A stretch of 64,000 nucleotides of DNA from Kitagawia praeruptora (Eukaryota > Streptophyta > Magnoliopsida > Apiales > Apiaceae): NCBI GenBank assembly GCA_037693485.1, contig CM075351.1:72566001-72630000 (forward strand). Reading direction: 5' to 3'. Each line of letters begins with the position of its first letter. Position 1 is the stretch's first letter. The notes under the pieces were generated by a model that saw nothing but the letters and a program-made list of their open reading frames with translations, was not told the DNA's origin and did not search any database. Position numbers and translations under genes: made by a program. Positions 1 through 10,624 of the stretch are shown piece after piece.

Positions 1-220
1 TGAATTTTAGAAAGTTGGGCCTGTATTTTTGAAAGCCCAAAACTTAAGATGGGTAGTTTTAAAAGAAGCCCTTTTAACTATCGGTGCATAATACGGGTAG
101 AATACTAATTTTTGTTAAAAAAAACGAATAACAACAATATATAATTCACTGGAATAGTTTATTATAACGTTGTTCAATTGTCCTTTATATGTACACATGA
201 TTTTTAAGTTCAGTAATAAG
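1..220. other. AT-rich leader, no gene
   Basis: No coding potential seen. The first 70 bases resemble a dispersed plant repeat (fragments of the type 'tttttgaaagccc') that recurs near 21170-21340, so this is probably repeat debris. Confidence 0.4.
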
Positions 221-234
221 TGGGACGCACTAAC

Positions 235-425
235 CCACCACGGGTGTCCCAGTCGGTTGGACCGTAATTTTAGGGGTTTACCATCTCATGATCATAGATT
301 TGATTCCTGGAGGCACAGAAGTAAGTGAACTGGCATGCTCGGTGGGTACGAATGTACTAGCAATTCTCCGGAATTATTCGAGGTGCGCGAAAGTTGGCCC
401 GGACACCGGATTACAATAAAAAAAA
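235..425 (+). mobile_element. tRNA-derived SINE
   Basis: A 191-bp insertion is flanked by a perfect 14-bp direct repeat, tgggacgcactaac, at 221-234 and 426-439. The head holds a box-A-like stretch (tcccagtcggttgg, 247-260) and a box-B-like stretch (tttgattcctgg, 299-310), spaced as in a tRNA-type RNA polymerase III promoter. The body ends in a short A-rich tail (ataaaaaaaa) next to the second repeat. This is the standard structure of a plant SINE inserted by LINE-encoded machinery. The family (for example Au-like) cannot be assigned by eye. Confidence 0.85.
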
Positions 426-439
426 TGGGACGCACTAAC

Positions 440-824
440 ATATACACAAGCAAGGGTAATTTAGATAAAATTAAGTAAAGGCTGTGTAATTATAAGTTTG
501 GGGTGTGTATATAAGAATAAGAGTTATTTGAAAATGAAGAGAGAATTTTAATGAATTTAAGAATCATTAGGAGTTTTTTCGAGAAAAAAGTGATTTTTCT
601 CTTTATATTTCAAATTAGGAATCATTATATTTCAAACTAAGAATCGTTATAAAGAGATTCTTGGAAATGCTCTTAGAAGCCAACTAAGAGCAAGTTATCA
701 TTATTATAATATTAAATTAGAGCTTCACCCATTTTTATGTTATTAAAAAAAGTGAGAAATAGAGAAAATTAAATATTTTATTCAATAAAATAATATAGGA
801 ATGACTTAAGGTCCTTTAAAGATA
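440..824. other. Gene-free AT-rich DNA with MITE scraps
   Basis: No gene seen. The stretch around 655-700 (ttggaaatgctcttag and taagagcaagtt) resembles terminal repeats of the Harbinger-like MITEs at 23106 and 30310, so it is likely MITE remnant. Confidence 0.4.
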
Positions 825-1529
825 ATTAAGAAGATGAACATGAAAACTCTCAGTCTCATTCGTCGATGGATTGATAATTCGGAGTATCATCATGTCTCTG
901 AAGAAGAAGACGCTTATACACTTTGGACGACATTAGAGTCTACGTTCCAAGAGAAAAGTTCACAAAATGTAACTTTTCTAGTTCGTCAGCTGATGAACAT
1001 GAGGTACCAGGATGGGAACAACATGTCAGAGCATATGAGCGAATTCCAAGGGTTGTTAAATCAACTATCAAATATGAAGATGGAGTTTGAACAGAAATTC
1101 CAAGCAATATTTCTTCTCAATACTTTACCATCCGGTTGGGATACGCTAGTGGTGACAGTAACTAATGATGTACCAACTGAGCAACTAACTTTGCGATCAA
1201 TTAAGCAGAGTATCCTTAGTGAATCCATGAGAAGAAAGGTACAAGGACTCAGCCAAGATTCCCAGGCTCTTGTTACTTAGAACAGGGGTAGAAGCAACTA
1301 CATGGAGACTAACCGAGGGCGTAGTAAAAGCAGGAATTTTAGGAATTCCGGTGGCAAATCAAATGCCAATGTTGAATGCTACTATTTTAAGAAGAAGGGT
1401 CATTACAAAAAGGATTGTAGGGCCTGGATCAAGCAACAAAACAATGGTCAGCAAGAGAAACATGCCGAGAAAAGTACAACAGCTGCTATGACAGAAGATG
1501 TTGTGATCCTTTCTTTTGGGGAAGAATAA
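825..1529 (+). pseudogene. Copia gag remnant (UBN2-type Gag plus broken zinc knuckle)
   Basis: The open stretch from 834 encodes a capsid-like Gag segment of the UBN2 type (motifs IRRWIDNSEYHHVSEEE, TLWTTLESTF, LPSGWD). It ends at an in-frame TAG (1278-1280); the same frame continues and carries a zinc knuckle of pattern C-x-x-F-x4-H-x4-C near 1376-1420, in which the second cysteine of the CCHC box is replaced by phenylalanine. A second in-frame TAA (1527-1529) separates it from pol. Because all parts are in one frame, the breaks are simple nonsense changes. The first roughly 80-100 residues of a normal Gag are missing. Not expected to make a functional capsid. Confidence 0.85.
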
Positions 1530-1562
1530 TGCTTACATGTTGATGATCAGAAGGTCGAATGG

Positions 1563-4500
1563 GTGATAGATACTGGAGCAACGTATCATGCAACACCCAC
1601 TCAGGAATTCTTTACGACGTACAAGTCAGGGGACTTTGGTACTGTAAGAATGGGTAACTCAGATCAGTCAAAGATCGCAGGCATTGTTGACATTTGTATT
1701 GAGACAAACACGGGTTGTTCAATGACTTTGAAAAATGTCAGGCATGTTCCGGACTTACGGCTCAACTTGATTTCCGGCATGGCGCTAAACAAGCAGGGGT
1801 ACGTAAATACCTTCAGTGGTGGAAGGTGGAAGCTTACTACGGGTTCGTTGGTGGTTGCAAGAGGATCCACTTGTGGCTCTTTGTACAAGACACAAGTGAT
1901 GATGTGTTCAAATGAGTTGAATACAGTTGAAGATGAAGCTTCAGCAAGTTTGTGGCACAAGAGGCTTGGTCACATGAGCGAGAAAGGGCTGCAGATTCTA
2001 GCAAAGAAATCCCTCATTCCATTTGCTAAAGGAACTGCATTACAGCCTTGCGAATATTGTTTATTCAGGAAACAACATAGAGTATCTTTTAGCAGTCCAT
2101 TGAAGAAAAAGTCGGAGCTGTTAGAAAGAGTTTATTCTGATGTATGTGGTCCGTTTGAGGTGGAGTCCTTAAGCGGAAATAGGTACTTTGTTACCTTCAT
2201 TGATGAAGCATCTCGAAAGGTGGGGGTTGAGATACTCAAATCCAAAGATCAAGTGTTTGAGTACTTCCAGAAGTTTCATGCCATGGTTGAAAGATCAATA
2301 GGGAAACAACTGAAGTGCCTTCGTAGTGAAAACGGGGGGGAGTACACTTCAAAAGAGTTTAAAGAGTATCTTGCAAAGCATGGTATCCGGCATGAAAGAA
2401 CAGTTCCTGGCACCCCACAACAGAATGGTGTTGCGGAAAGAATGAACCGCACCATTGTTGAACGAGTCAGATGCATGTTGAAAATGTCTAAACTACCGAA
2501 GTCATTTTGGGGAGAAGCTGTAAGAACAGCTTGCTACTTGATCAATCGATCTCCATCGGCACCTCTGAATTTTGAGATTCCAGAGAAGATCTGGTTAGAA
2601 AAGGATGTTTCCTATTCCTACTTGCGGGTGTTTGGATGCAAGGCTTTTGCACACATCCCAAAGGAGCATAGAACAAAGCTTGAAGATAAAGCAACTCCGT
2701 GTATTCTCGTTGGCTACGGGGATCCAGAGTTCGGGTATCGGTTGTGGAATCCAATATCAAAGAAGATATTCAGGAGCAGAGATGTGGTTTTCCATGAGTC
2801 TCAAAATTATGAGAATTTTGGGAGCACTCAACAATCAAGGCAAGCCAGAAATCCAGATACATTAGAAGATGATGGAGATGATATGGCAGATGATGAGGCT
2901 GCTGAGCAGGGGGAGCTACCGCCTCAGCCTGAAGCTGAAGAAACTCAGCCACGACGTTCTACGAGAGAACGGAGACCATTAGGAAGATATCTTTCATCCG
3001 AGTATATCTTAATTGCTGATGAGGGGGAGCCCGAGACCTTTGAGGAAGTCAAGACTCATAAAGAAAGCAGTTGCTGGTTGAAAGCAATGCAAGAAGAGAT
3101 GGATTCTTTAAACAAGAATGAAACTTATGAGTTGACTACACTTCGGAGAGGACGGAAGGCTTTGAGGAACAAATGGGTCTTCAAAGTAAAAAGGGATGAT
3201 GAAAAGCTTGTAAAGTATAAAGCACGCTTGGTGGTTAAAGGCTTTTCACAGAAGGAAGGCATTGATTTCGATGAAATTTTTTCTCCGGTTGTAAAGATGA
3301 CATCAATCCGGACAGTTCTCGGATTAGCGGCTAGCATGGATCTTGAGCTTGAGCAGTTAGATGTGAAAACTGCATTCCTTCATGGAGATTTGAAGGAAGA
3401 GATCTACATGCATCAGCCAGAAGGATTTGAAGTGAAAGGGAAGGAGCACATGGTTTGTAAACTCAAGAAGAGTTTATACGGGCTTAAGCAAGCGCCAAGA
3501 CAGTGGTACAAAAAGTTTGATTCATTCATGAGGAATCATAAGTTCAGGAGAACTGCATCCGATCACTGTGCTTATGTGCAAAGGTTTCCTAATGGTAACT
3601 TCATTATCCTGCTACTTTATGTTGATGATATGTTAGTGGTCGGTCAAGATGCTAACATGATCCGCAAGCTGAAAGAAGATTTGTCCAAGTTCTTTGATAT
3701 GAAAGATTTGGGTCCAACAAAACAAATCCTAGGGATGAAGATTGTTCGTGACAGAACAACTCGGAGGTTGTGGCTTTCACAACTGGGATATATTGAACGG
3801 GTATTGAAAAGGTTCAATATGGATGATGATAAACCTGTTAGCATACCATTGGCGGGACATTTTAAACTGGATAAGAAAATGTGTCCGTCAACAGACAAAG
3901 AGAATAAGGATATGGAGGAAGTTCCCTACTCATCCGCAGTGGGGAGTCTTATGTATGCATTGGTTTGTACAAGACCAGATATTGCTCATGCTGTTGGAGT
4001 TGTGAGTAGATATCTGCCAAATCCAGGAAGAAAGCATTGGGAAGCAGTTAAGTGGATTCTCAGATATCTCAAGGGCACTTCCGGGTTATGCTTGAAGTAT
4101 GGACACAGTGAACCAGTCTTAGAAGGTTTTACAGATGCTGACATGGCAGGACATCCAGATGGGATGAAGTCCACGTCGGGGATGCTTTTCACTTTTGCGG
4201 GGGGAGCTGTAGCATGGCAGTCCAAGTTGCAAAAGTGTGTTGCGTTGTCAACAACCGAATCAGAATATATTGCTGCTTGTGAAGCAGGCAAGGAAATGGT
4301 TTGGTTAAAGCGGTTTCTCCAAGAATTGGGTCAGAAGCAAGACAACTTTGAGTTGTATTGTGATAGCCAGAGTGCTATTGACTTGAGCAAGAATGCTACT
4401 TGTCGCAGTCGTACTAAGCATATTAATGTACGTTACCATTGGTTACGGGAACAGGTTGAAGATGGGGTGATACAGATAGAGAAGATACACACGGATAAGA

Positions 4501-4583
4501 ATCCGGCTGATATGATGACGAAGGTCGTTCCACCGAAAAAGTTGGAGCTGTGCAAGCGGGGTGCAGGTATGGAGTGCAAGTGA
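1563..4583 (+). CDS. Copia Pol polyprotein (protease, integrase, RT, RNase H)
   Basis: A 1006-residue open frame. Protease: D-T-G at residues 3-5, so the true start lies upstream and the N-terminal edge is lost. GAG-pre-integrase zinc region: LWHKRLGH followed by C-x2-C. Integrase: D193 (YSDVCGPF), then Glu256 where the catalytic Asp of the usual RSDNGGEY is expected, then Glu292 (VAERMNRT), with 35 residues between 256 and 292 as in the DD35E family. Reverse transcriptase: YVDD at 686-689, plus LDVKTAFLHGDL and KSLYGLKQAPR. RNase H: FTDADMAG and STTESEYIA near the C-terminus. The long frame implies fairly recent activity, but the integrase substitution and the nonsense codons in gag predict a dead copy. 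Only the Tnt1-like superfamily placement is secure. Confidence 0.92.
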   Translation: MIDTGATYHATPTQEFFTTYKSGDFGTVRMGNSDQSKIAGIVDICIETNTGCSMTLKNVRHVPDLRLNLISGMALNKQGYVNTFSGGRWKLTTGSLVVARGSTCGSLYKTQVMMCSNELNTVEDEASASLWHKRLGHMSEKGLQILAKKSLIPFAKGTALQPCEYCLFRKQHRVSFSSPLKKKSELLERVYSDVCGPFEVESLSGNRYFVTFIDEASRKVGVEILKSKDQVFEYFQKFHAMVERSIGKQLKCLRSENGGEYTSKEFKEYLAKHGIRHERTVPGTPQQNGVAERMNRTIVERVRCMLKMSKLPKSFWGEAVRTACYLINRSPSAPLNFEIPEKIWLEKDVSYSYLRVFGCKAFAHIPKEHRTKLEDKATPCILVGYGDPEFGYRLWNPISKKIFRSRDVVFHESQNYENFGSTQQSRQARNPDTLEDDGDDMADDEAAEQGELPPQPEAEETQPRRSTRERRPLGRYLSSEYILIADEGEPETFEEVKTHKESSCWLKAMQEEMDSLNKNETYELTTLRRGRKALRNKWVFKVKRDDEKLVKYKARLVVKGFSQKEGIDFDEIFSPVVKMTSIRTVLGLAASMDLELEQLDVKTAFLHGDLKEEIYMHQPEGFEVKGKEHMVCKLKKSLYGLKQAPRQWYKKFDSFMRNHKFRRTASDHCAYVQRFPNGNFIILLLYVDDMLVVGQDANMIRKLKEDLSKFFDMKDLGPTKQILGMKIVRDRTTRRLWLSQLGYIERVLKRFNMDDDKPVSIPLAGHFKLDKKMCPSTDKENKDMEEVPYSSAVGSLMYALVCTRPDIAHAVGVVSRYLPNPGRKHWEAVKWILRYLKGTSGLCLKYGHSEPVLEGFTDADMAGHPDGMKSTSGMLFTFAGGAVAWQSKLQKCVALSTTESEYIAACEAGKEMVWLKRFLQELGQKQDNFELYCDSQSAIDLSKNATCRSRTKHINVRYHWLREQVEDGVIQIEKIHTDKNPADMMTKVVPPKKLELCKRGAGMECK

Positions 4584-4599
4584 AGAGCTGTGAGTTTGG

Positions 4600-4613
4600 A
4601 AAGAGGGGGAGAT
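4600..4613 (+). promoter_or_regulatory. Copia polypurine tract
   Basis: Purine-rich aaagagggggagat lies immediately before the LTR terminus TGTTAGG. It serves as plus-strand primer in reverse transcription of LTR elements. Confidence 0.8.
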
Positions 4614-5283
4614 TGTTAGGCAGCCTACCAGCCTCCTTTTTCTTGCCAAACTTCAACAACCCCCCTCCCCCCACCTACTACAACCCCATCCTATAAATAC
4701 CCCATCCCCTTCATTTGTAAAATCACACCAAAAACATTTTACTCTCTTCTCTCCCTCATTTCTTAGTTTATAGCTGCTAGATAGTCCGTCTAGTAGGAAA
4801 CTTACCTTGCGATAGTTTCAGGCAAGTCAGGATAGGGGGCCATCGTGCTACTCTATTCTTTCGTTTCGGGTGAGTTAGGGTGAGAGTTTGGTCGGGCTGT
4901 AGCCATCTGGGTTTACAGCATTAGGAGTTCGTCCAGCTATTGCAACCGCAACAAGGGGAGTCCTCCAGGTTATCCGGTCAAGTACCGAAGGGATAGTTCT
5001 GTCCAGGTTATCCGGTCCAGTACCGAAGGAGTAGTGAATCGCTGTATTTCTATTCAGTTGTGCCTCAAGTGTTACTTCGTAAACTTGAGAGAGAACATTG
5101 TAACCATTATTATCATTATAGTGGAAACATTCGGAGCAGGTCCCGTGGTTTTTACCTCTTTGGCTTAAGGGGGTTTTCCACGTATAAATCTTGGTGTTTA
5201 TCTGTCAATATCTGTTATTATTATTGACTGTTATAATCTCCGTATTTAATTTACGCAAAGACAGAAAACAGGAATTCCTAACA
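4614..5283 (+). repeat. Copia 3' LTR (670 bp)
   Basis: It begins TGTTAGG and ends CCTAACA, a perfect terminal inverted heptamer. A TATA box (tataaata, 4692-4699) marks the promoter of the U3/R junction, and two near-identical copies of a block containing 'caggttatccggtc' occur around 4966-5031. The next five bases, tcttt (5284-5288), are the expected 3' target-site copy; the partner copy is lost with the 5' end. Confidence 0.88.
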
Positions 5284-5526
5284 TCTTTAGCATCTGTCAT
5301 TTTCTCCACATCCAAAAGCTCAACTGCACCGCTCATTGTTTATATGATTTTTCCTTGGTCTTTTTCAGCTAGTCTGATTCTTGTCTGGATCCAAAACAGA
5401 AATTTACATCGAAACAGAGGAGCTAGCAATTTTAACAATTTACAGCCACACATTGCTAATACCGACTATTTCTATCACATAGATACTCTTCCAGTGTACC
5501 GTATAGCTTATTCAAATCTTCCATAG
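5284..5526 (+). pseudogene. Membrane-protein paralog A, C-terminal 80 residues
   Basis: The frame matches the last 81 residues of the intact paralog at 7589-8194 (shared pattern ASVIFS.S, LIVY.IFP, WIQNRNLH, DTLPVYR) and ends with TAG at 5524-5526. It keeps part of helix 3 and helix 4. The codons upstream in the same frame (5191-5283) belong to the copia LTR, so the apparent start is artificial. It is closest in wording to paralog C (13328-13830), not to B or D. No promoter remains. Confidence 0.88.
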
Positions 5527-5929
5527 TTCTAATAGTCTGCATTTGAATCATCATAGCTTTGTAAATGGATGTTCAGAATCTTCTGTAAGTGTTTTCAAAT
5601 AATTAAGTTTAAGCAGAGGTAAGTTGTAAACTTTCCAATGTCTCTGTTTACATGATCAAGGCTATTAATTTATCAAAAATTCATCGAGATTTAACTGTAC
5701 TCCTATTCCGACACATTGGTGGATAGAATGACAGCTTAATTTTCTTGTACACTTACTAATGTGAAATTAGTAGATATTTCTAACTTTTCATTGTTTGACT
5801 CACTCATAAGTTGGCACTAAAAAGAGTGGTACCTCAAATTCTGCAAAGTGTTTACTTTTGAGTTCTCAAAAGGCACAGAACAGAAAAAACAGACCATCTC
5901 GTATGAAGTTCCATAATGACTGATGGGCA
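5527..5929. other. Duplicated spacer between membrane-protein and NLP genes
   Basis: No gene. This spacer is clearly homologous to 13831-14105 plus 20855-20910 (same blocks, for example tggatgttcagaatctt, and gttggcactaaa). It shows that the membrane-protein gene and the NLP-like gene were duplicated as one unit, and it supplies the empty site for the LTR element at 14111. Confidence 0.75.
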
Positions 5930-6543
5930 GATCAACCAACATGTTTATAATTGATTTCTATACATAAGCACATCCTTTTCACAAGCAATTAAAACCCAAT
6001 CACCTTCCCCATCTTTACACTTGATGCTAATGCATTTCTCTCCAATTTTAGCCTCTCAATCACACTATCTTCCAACTCTGCCATTCCCGATGAATTAAGC
6101 AGTTCAAACCTAATAGCAACTCCATTATAGGTTGCCTTCACATTGATTTTATCCATGTCTTGGCTTGTCTGAGCTACATAAGCTAAATCTTGCAGAGGGG
6201 GCATGCCTGAACAAACATAACTCTTTCTACTCGGTTCCTTATCATTTCCTTTCCTGAGCTTAGAGGATGCCCGATGGCCCATCCTACTCGTCCCACATTG
6301 CCACCTTCTAATACCATGACTTCTACATATGCGTTTGAATGTAGACCGGCTAACTAAAATCATTGAACATTTCGAACAAGATAAAGCCAAAACATAGCTA
6401 GAAGCCTAGAACCAGTTTATTTATAAAGCCAGCCAAGAGATGGAAGCACAAGAAAATGTTGGAAAAACTTTCCATGGAAACTGTTAGCTGCATCATCCAG
6501 TGATTTTCCAAAATGCTGGCTATGAATGTCAAAAGTAGTACCT
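5930..6543 (-). pseudogene. NLP-like copy A (RWP-RK/PB1), degenerate
   Basis: On the minus strand, 6450-6540 encodes the first half of an RWP-RK segment (HFGKSLDDAANSFH). After an intron, from 6353 downward, comes STFKRICRSHGIRRW and the start of a PB1 domain (INVKATYNGVAIRFELL...ERLKLERN). A one-base loss near 6030 shifts the frame, giving a stop at 5989, and more deletions damage the PB1 end. The splice donor read as GTAAGT in copy D is GAAAGT here, so the intron could not be removed. Upstream exons are absent. This is a pseudogene of the plant nitrate-signalling NLP family by domain content. Confidence 0.85.
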
Positions 6544-7125
6544 TTTTCAGATTTGCAAATAATTTTTTGAAAATAGTTTTACAAATAATATTTTGAATCT
6601 TCTTTTCTAAATAAAAATATAAATATTAGACTTTTTCCAAGACAGCTTTCAAAATTATTTGTTCTTATATATTAAAATATATGTGTAAAATCAATTTATA
6701 ATAAATTTACGGGCTATGATCTTAGGATTTCGATAGGTGCACCGGCTATTATTTAATAAATAAAGTTAAATATAATGGAATACAGAGTAAGTGGTACAAA
6801 CTCAATTCTCGCTCATTTAGAAATAATAAATATTACTTTTAAAATTTATAAATTTGTCAAAAAAATGACTTCGCCTCATCCGAGATTTGATTTACAAAAT
6901 TGGTCAATTTGACCAAAAAAAATCAAACAAACCATTTTGAGTGGGACAGATTTGACCAAAAAAAATCAAACAAACCATTTTGAGTGGGACAGAAGGAGTA
7001 TTTTATAAGATTACAAGCTCACTAAGAAAAAAAATTAAATATATTCATCAAATATGAAAGACTAAATATTTACACTTTATCCTTAAAATGACACGATAAC
7101 AAATTATAAATACAGTACTCACTTG
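6544..7125. other. AT-rich spacer with Stowaway-like debris and a 43-bp tandem duplication
   Basis: No gene. At about 6908-6994 a 43-bp block (ending ttgagtgggacaga) occurs twice in tandem. The right end, gtgggacagaaggagta, resembles a Stowaway MITE terminus, so this is probably a decayed MITE. Confidence 0.55.
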
Positions 7126-7467
7126 TCAATTTATAGTTTTTTTTGTCAATTTATAGTTGATTACACTGGCAGCCGATTGTTTACATGGACAATCCAAGAC
7201 TTGTGCGCAACTTAATACTCTCGACCTTTGAACTTTTGAACCTTTTAGGAAAGATCCTATGAAAACTTTGGCAATGTTATACATAGTCAAATGTATAGAA
7301 TAACATAAAATCTTATAAGCAGAATACAACAAACTTAAGGTTGCCGATTTATACGTTTGTGCTGAGATTAAGTTGAACCCTTTTGAACCTTTTCTCTTTT
7401 GGGTTCCTTAAACCTTTTTGAACCTTTGAAACCCTCACCCACAAATTAGCCACGGCTACTTCTGCTC

Positions 7468-7474
7468 TATAAAT
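7468..7474 (+). promoter_or_regulatory. Probable TATA box of membrane-protein gene B
   Basis: tataaat lies about 115 bp before the ATG at 7589. The surrounding 7130-7480 block recurs at 31830-32210 in front of paralog D with the same TATA box, which supports promoter status. Confidence 0.5.
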
Positions 7475-7588
7475 TCCACAACCTTTCTATATTTATATAC
7501 AACTAAGGAAAGCTCCAAGTATTTCATATCATTAACTCTTTTACTCTGTTTCTCTTTGTTTCATTGATTTTATCTTCATAGTTCTATC

Positions 7589-8194
7589 ATGTCTTCTCCT
7601 TCTCATCATCAGTTCATATTCAACAACTATCCTACACAATATAATGTTGCATTCATCAACGTCATTCCCTTGCAAGAACGAGAAAATGGCAACCATGCTA
7701 TCGTTGGCATTTTCGGAATATCAGTTACTGTCCTACTAACGGCCTTGCAACTCAAGTACCAAGGTGCAGGGACTAATTCTCCATTTCAAGATTATCCGGA
7801 AGCCATGGCGATAGCTATAGCAAGTTTCATCATTTTCTGCTTGGTATATGAGATGGAACAATATTTTCACATCACCCGTCCTCGTTCTTCAACTTTTGCA
7901 ACAATACTTCACCACATCCTCAGATTGCTAGCTTTCATCACACTAGCATCTCTAGCCTCTGTTATTTTCTCAGCATCCACAATCTCGACTAAGTCGCTCA
8001 TTGTTTATCTGATTTTTCCCTGCTTTTTTTCAGTAAGGTTGCTTCTTCGATGGATCCAAAACAGAAATTTACATGACAATACAGAAGCCTATAATTTTCT
8101 CAGTTTACACCCACAATTCATTTTCAGTAACTATTTCGACAGCATGGATACTCTTCCAGTGTACCGTAGAGCTTCTGCAAATCTTCTTCACTGA
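7589..8194 (+). CDS. Small four-helix membrane protein (paralog B, intact), family unrecognised
   Basis: An intronless 201-residue frame. I do not recognise the family. Hydrophobic segments at about 37-54, 72-92, 106-128 and 135-153 predict four membrane helices; the N-terminus is Asn/Gln-rich without a clear signal peptide, and the roughly 45-residue C-terminal tail is hydrophilic with a conserved DTLPVYRRA motif. The start is the first ATG after a TATA box and it aligns with the start region of paralog D. Three relatives in the window (5284, 13328, 33505) are broken, so this is the only copy likely to make protein. It normally sits upstream of a convergent NLP-like gene, but a MULE lies there instead. 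Whether it is expressed cannot be told; the intact frame beside broken siblings hints at selection or recent origin. Confidence 0.8.
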   Translation: MSSPSHHQFIFNNYPTQYNVAFINVIPLQERENGNHAIVGIFGISVTVLLTALQLKYQGAGTNSPFQDYPEAMAIAIASFIIFCLVYEMEQYFHITRPRSSTFATILHHILRLLAFITLASLASVIFSASTISTKSLIVYLIFPCFFSVRLLLRWIQNRNLHDNTEAYNFLSLHPQFIFSNYFDSMDTLPVYRRASANLLH

Positions 8195-9752
8195 ATTTTA
8201 GTACCCACATTGAATCAAAGCTATGTAATTGAATTATTGAATGGTGTCAGAAGTGAAGCAAAGCTAAGTGGTTAGTGATTGAATCAAAGTTACTGTTGTA
8301 TGTGTAATGTGCTTATTGTTTGAGGGTAGAAATTTACAATGGTTTGACTCAACCATGTATTTTTTGTTGGTATCCTTGTTAGTGAGTACATAAATGTTGA
8401 ATTCAAGCCTGTTTTTCACAGATAAAATATATATGCTTAATCAATATTAAAGTAAGAGATCTGGTCCACAATCACCGTGGGTTGGACCAGCCACCAGGAT
8501 AGTCGCAACTATTCAATGCGGCAGGATGGACGCAACCTTTCATTGCGGCAGTATTATAAAATAGTACTGCCGCAACCCTTCATTGCGGCAGTATTATTAG
8601 TTGTTTAATTAAAAAAATAGCATTATTTTGGATTTGAACTCTTGACCTTTTAGAAATTATACAAACATTTTGCCGCACCACCAACTTGTACTCTTGTAAT
8701 TTAAGAAAAATTACCATACATATTATTTTACATTATTAATTTGATATATATTTATTTATAAAATTAATAAAAACTAGTAAATTAAAACAAACCTTTTCCA
8801 TTTTTTTGGATTCGAACTCTTGACCTTTTCCAAATAAAACAAACATTTTGTTATTCCATCAACTTGTACTCTTGCAAGTTTAGGCAAAATTATCTTACAT
8901 ATTATTTTACATTATTATAATGTGATATATATTTATAAAATTAATAAAAAATAGTAAATTAATAGATAATAACATATAAAATGTGTATAGACGGGTTAAT
9001 GAACATGGGAATGACTTCCAACCATGAGACATTTAAATTATTACTTAATTAATTTTTAAAACAAATTTGGAAAAAAAAAGTTATGTAAAGTCAAAACTTG
9101 AAAATAATAATAAAATATATTATTATAATCTTAAAAATGAAAAAAATAGCATAAAACATTAATATAAGTTAAAATGAATTAAAGCGTTAGGAAAAAATTT
9201 ATATTAAATATTTTAAATAGAAAAAATAACAAAAAATGTTATCATCCTGATTTATTTTTCAACAGTTATATAAGATTGAGATGTGCATGTCATTCCATCA
9301 TTATTTAAACTACATAACATGTAAAAAATATCCATATTACATTATTAAAGATACTTTAAAGTTAAAATTAATATATTTTATTATTTTGATGCATATTTGA
9401 AGATTTAAAAATTAAATAAAAAAAAGAAAAAATCTTAAATTACTGCCGCAATGAGACATTGCGGTAATTTTTCCTGCCGCAATGTTTGGTTGTGGCTCAG
9501 AAAAATTTTAAGACATTAATTATGGTTGGTGGCTGGTAATAAATGAACCATCTGCAGCAATGTTTCATTGCGGCAGTTGGCATTTAAGGCTTCCTGCCGC
9601 GATGAAACATTGCGGTAGGCGTGAAATCTGTTTCCTTTAAGGTTACAGAATTTGTCTTTTTTTTCAATTTTCTTTTTTCCAAACAGCACCAACGAATTTC
9701 AAGGGTTTGGAGCTCAAAAATTCATCCAAAATTAAGGTTAGTGCTCTATTCA

Positions 9753-10624
9753 ATGGCTTCATTTTTATTTAGCTCTTCTAGTTCATCTAGTGAACGTAAT
9801 GATGATGATTATGTTACGCCGCCCGTTAAAAAAAATCATGTTTCTCGTAAATTATTCGTTGATGATGTAGATATTGATAATTATTATAGTAGTGTTCATA
9901 AACGTAGAGTGAATTACAATGTTCATAAAAATAAAATGAATGTTGATGATGTTGGTGGGGAAAAAATGATGGTGGAAAGGGTAAAAACATGATAATTATT
10001 AGTGATGGTGATGATGAAAAAGATGAGAAATTTGGGATGGGAAAAAATGATGATGAAGGAGATGAGGATATTAGGATGGAAAAAATTGATGATGAGGAGG
10101 ATGTTAGGATGAGAAAAAATGTTGATGATGAGGATGTTAGGATGAGAAAAAATGATGATGATGAGGATATTGAAAACCAAAATTTTGATTTTACATTTGC
10201 GGATGTTAATAAGGTTGTGCCTTGTGTTGGAATGATTTTCGATACATTAGATGAGGCGGAAAGTTTTTATAGAAATTATGGTCGAAATGTCGGATTCGAG
10301 ATAATAATTAGGAATACTCATAAACATCAACGGAGTCATGATCCATCATCCCGTTTGTTTATTTGTAAGAAGGGTGGAAGAGTAGCACCGGAATCGGATT
10401 ATCGTGATAAAGGAAAACGACGCATTAGGGATGTAGATCCACGAACGAATTGTCGTGCTCGAATGTACGTATGTCACCTAGTGAATGTAAACAAATGGAA
10501 GGTAACTTTGGTTGATTTGAAACATAATCATTCCATGGTAACACCGGATAAGCGACAATTTTTTCAAACATCACGCAACATTGATCCGATCACCCGATCA
10601 TTGATTGAGTTGTTTAAGCAAACC
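9753..10624 (+). pseudogene. FAR1-type DNA-binding protein fragment
   Basis: The first frame (ATG 9753 to stop 9992) encodes a Ser/Asp-rich N-terminus; the next frame, overlapping at 9989, encodes an acidic repeat region (recurring DDEDVRMRKN) and then a FAR1 domain: GMIFDTLDEAESFYRNYGR, a Cys-bearing LFICKKGG, a basic stretch, TNCRARM, and the WKVTLVDLKHNHSM zinc-ligand end. FAR1 domains bind DNA and derive from MULE transposases. The gene breaks off at about 10624, where antisense plant-mobile-domain sequence begins, so the transposase core and SWIM finger are absent. A frameshift near 9985 also separates the two parts. Confidence 0.75.

Larger units (their letters stand above)
825..5283 (+). 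mobile_element. 5'-truncated Ty1/copia retrotransposon (Tnt1-like)
   Basis: The element has part of gag, full pol, a polypurine tract (about 4600-4613) and one LTR. It starts abruptly inside gag near 825; no 5' LTR or primer-binding site is present, so 5' LTR, leader and gag N-terminus are gone. Domain order protease, integrase, reverse transcriptase, RNase H is that of Ty1/copia. Gag and pol share one frame with two nonsense codons, and key residues are damaged. The 3' LTR ends exactly inside a copy of the membrane-protein gene family, so the original insertion was in that gene; the 5' half of the gene is also missing, implying one deletion removed both. Confidence 0.93.
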
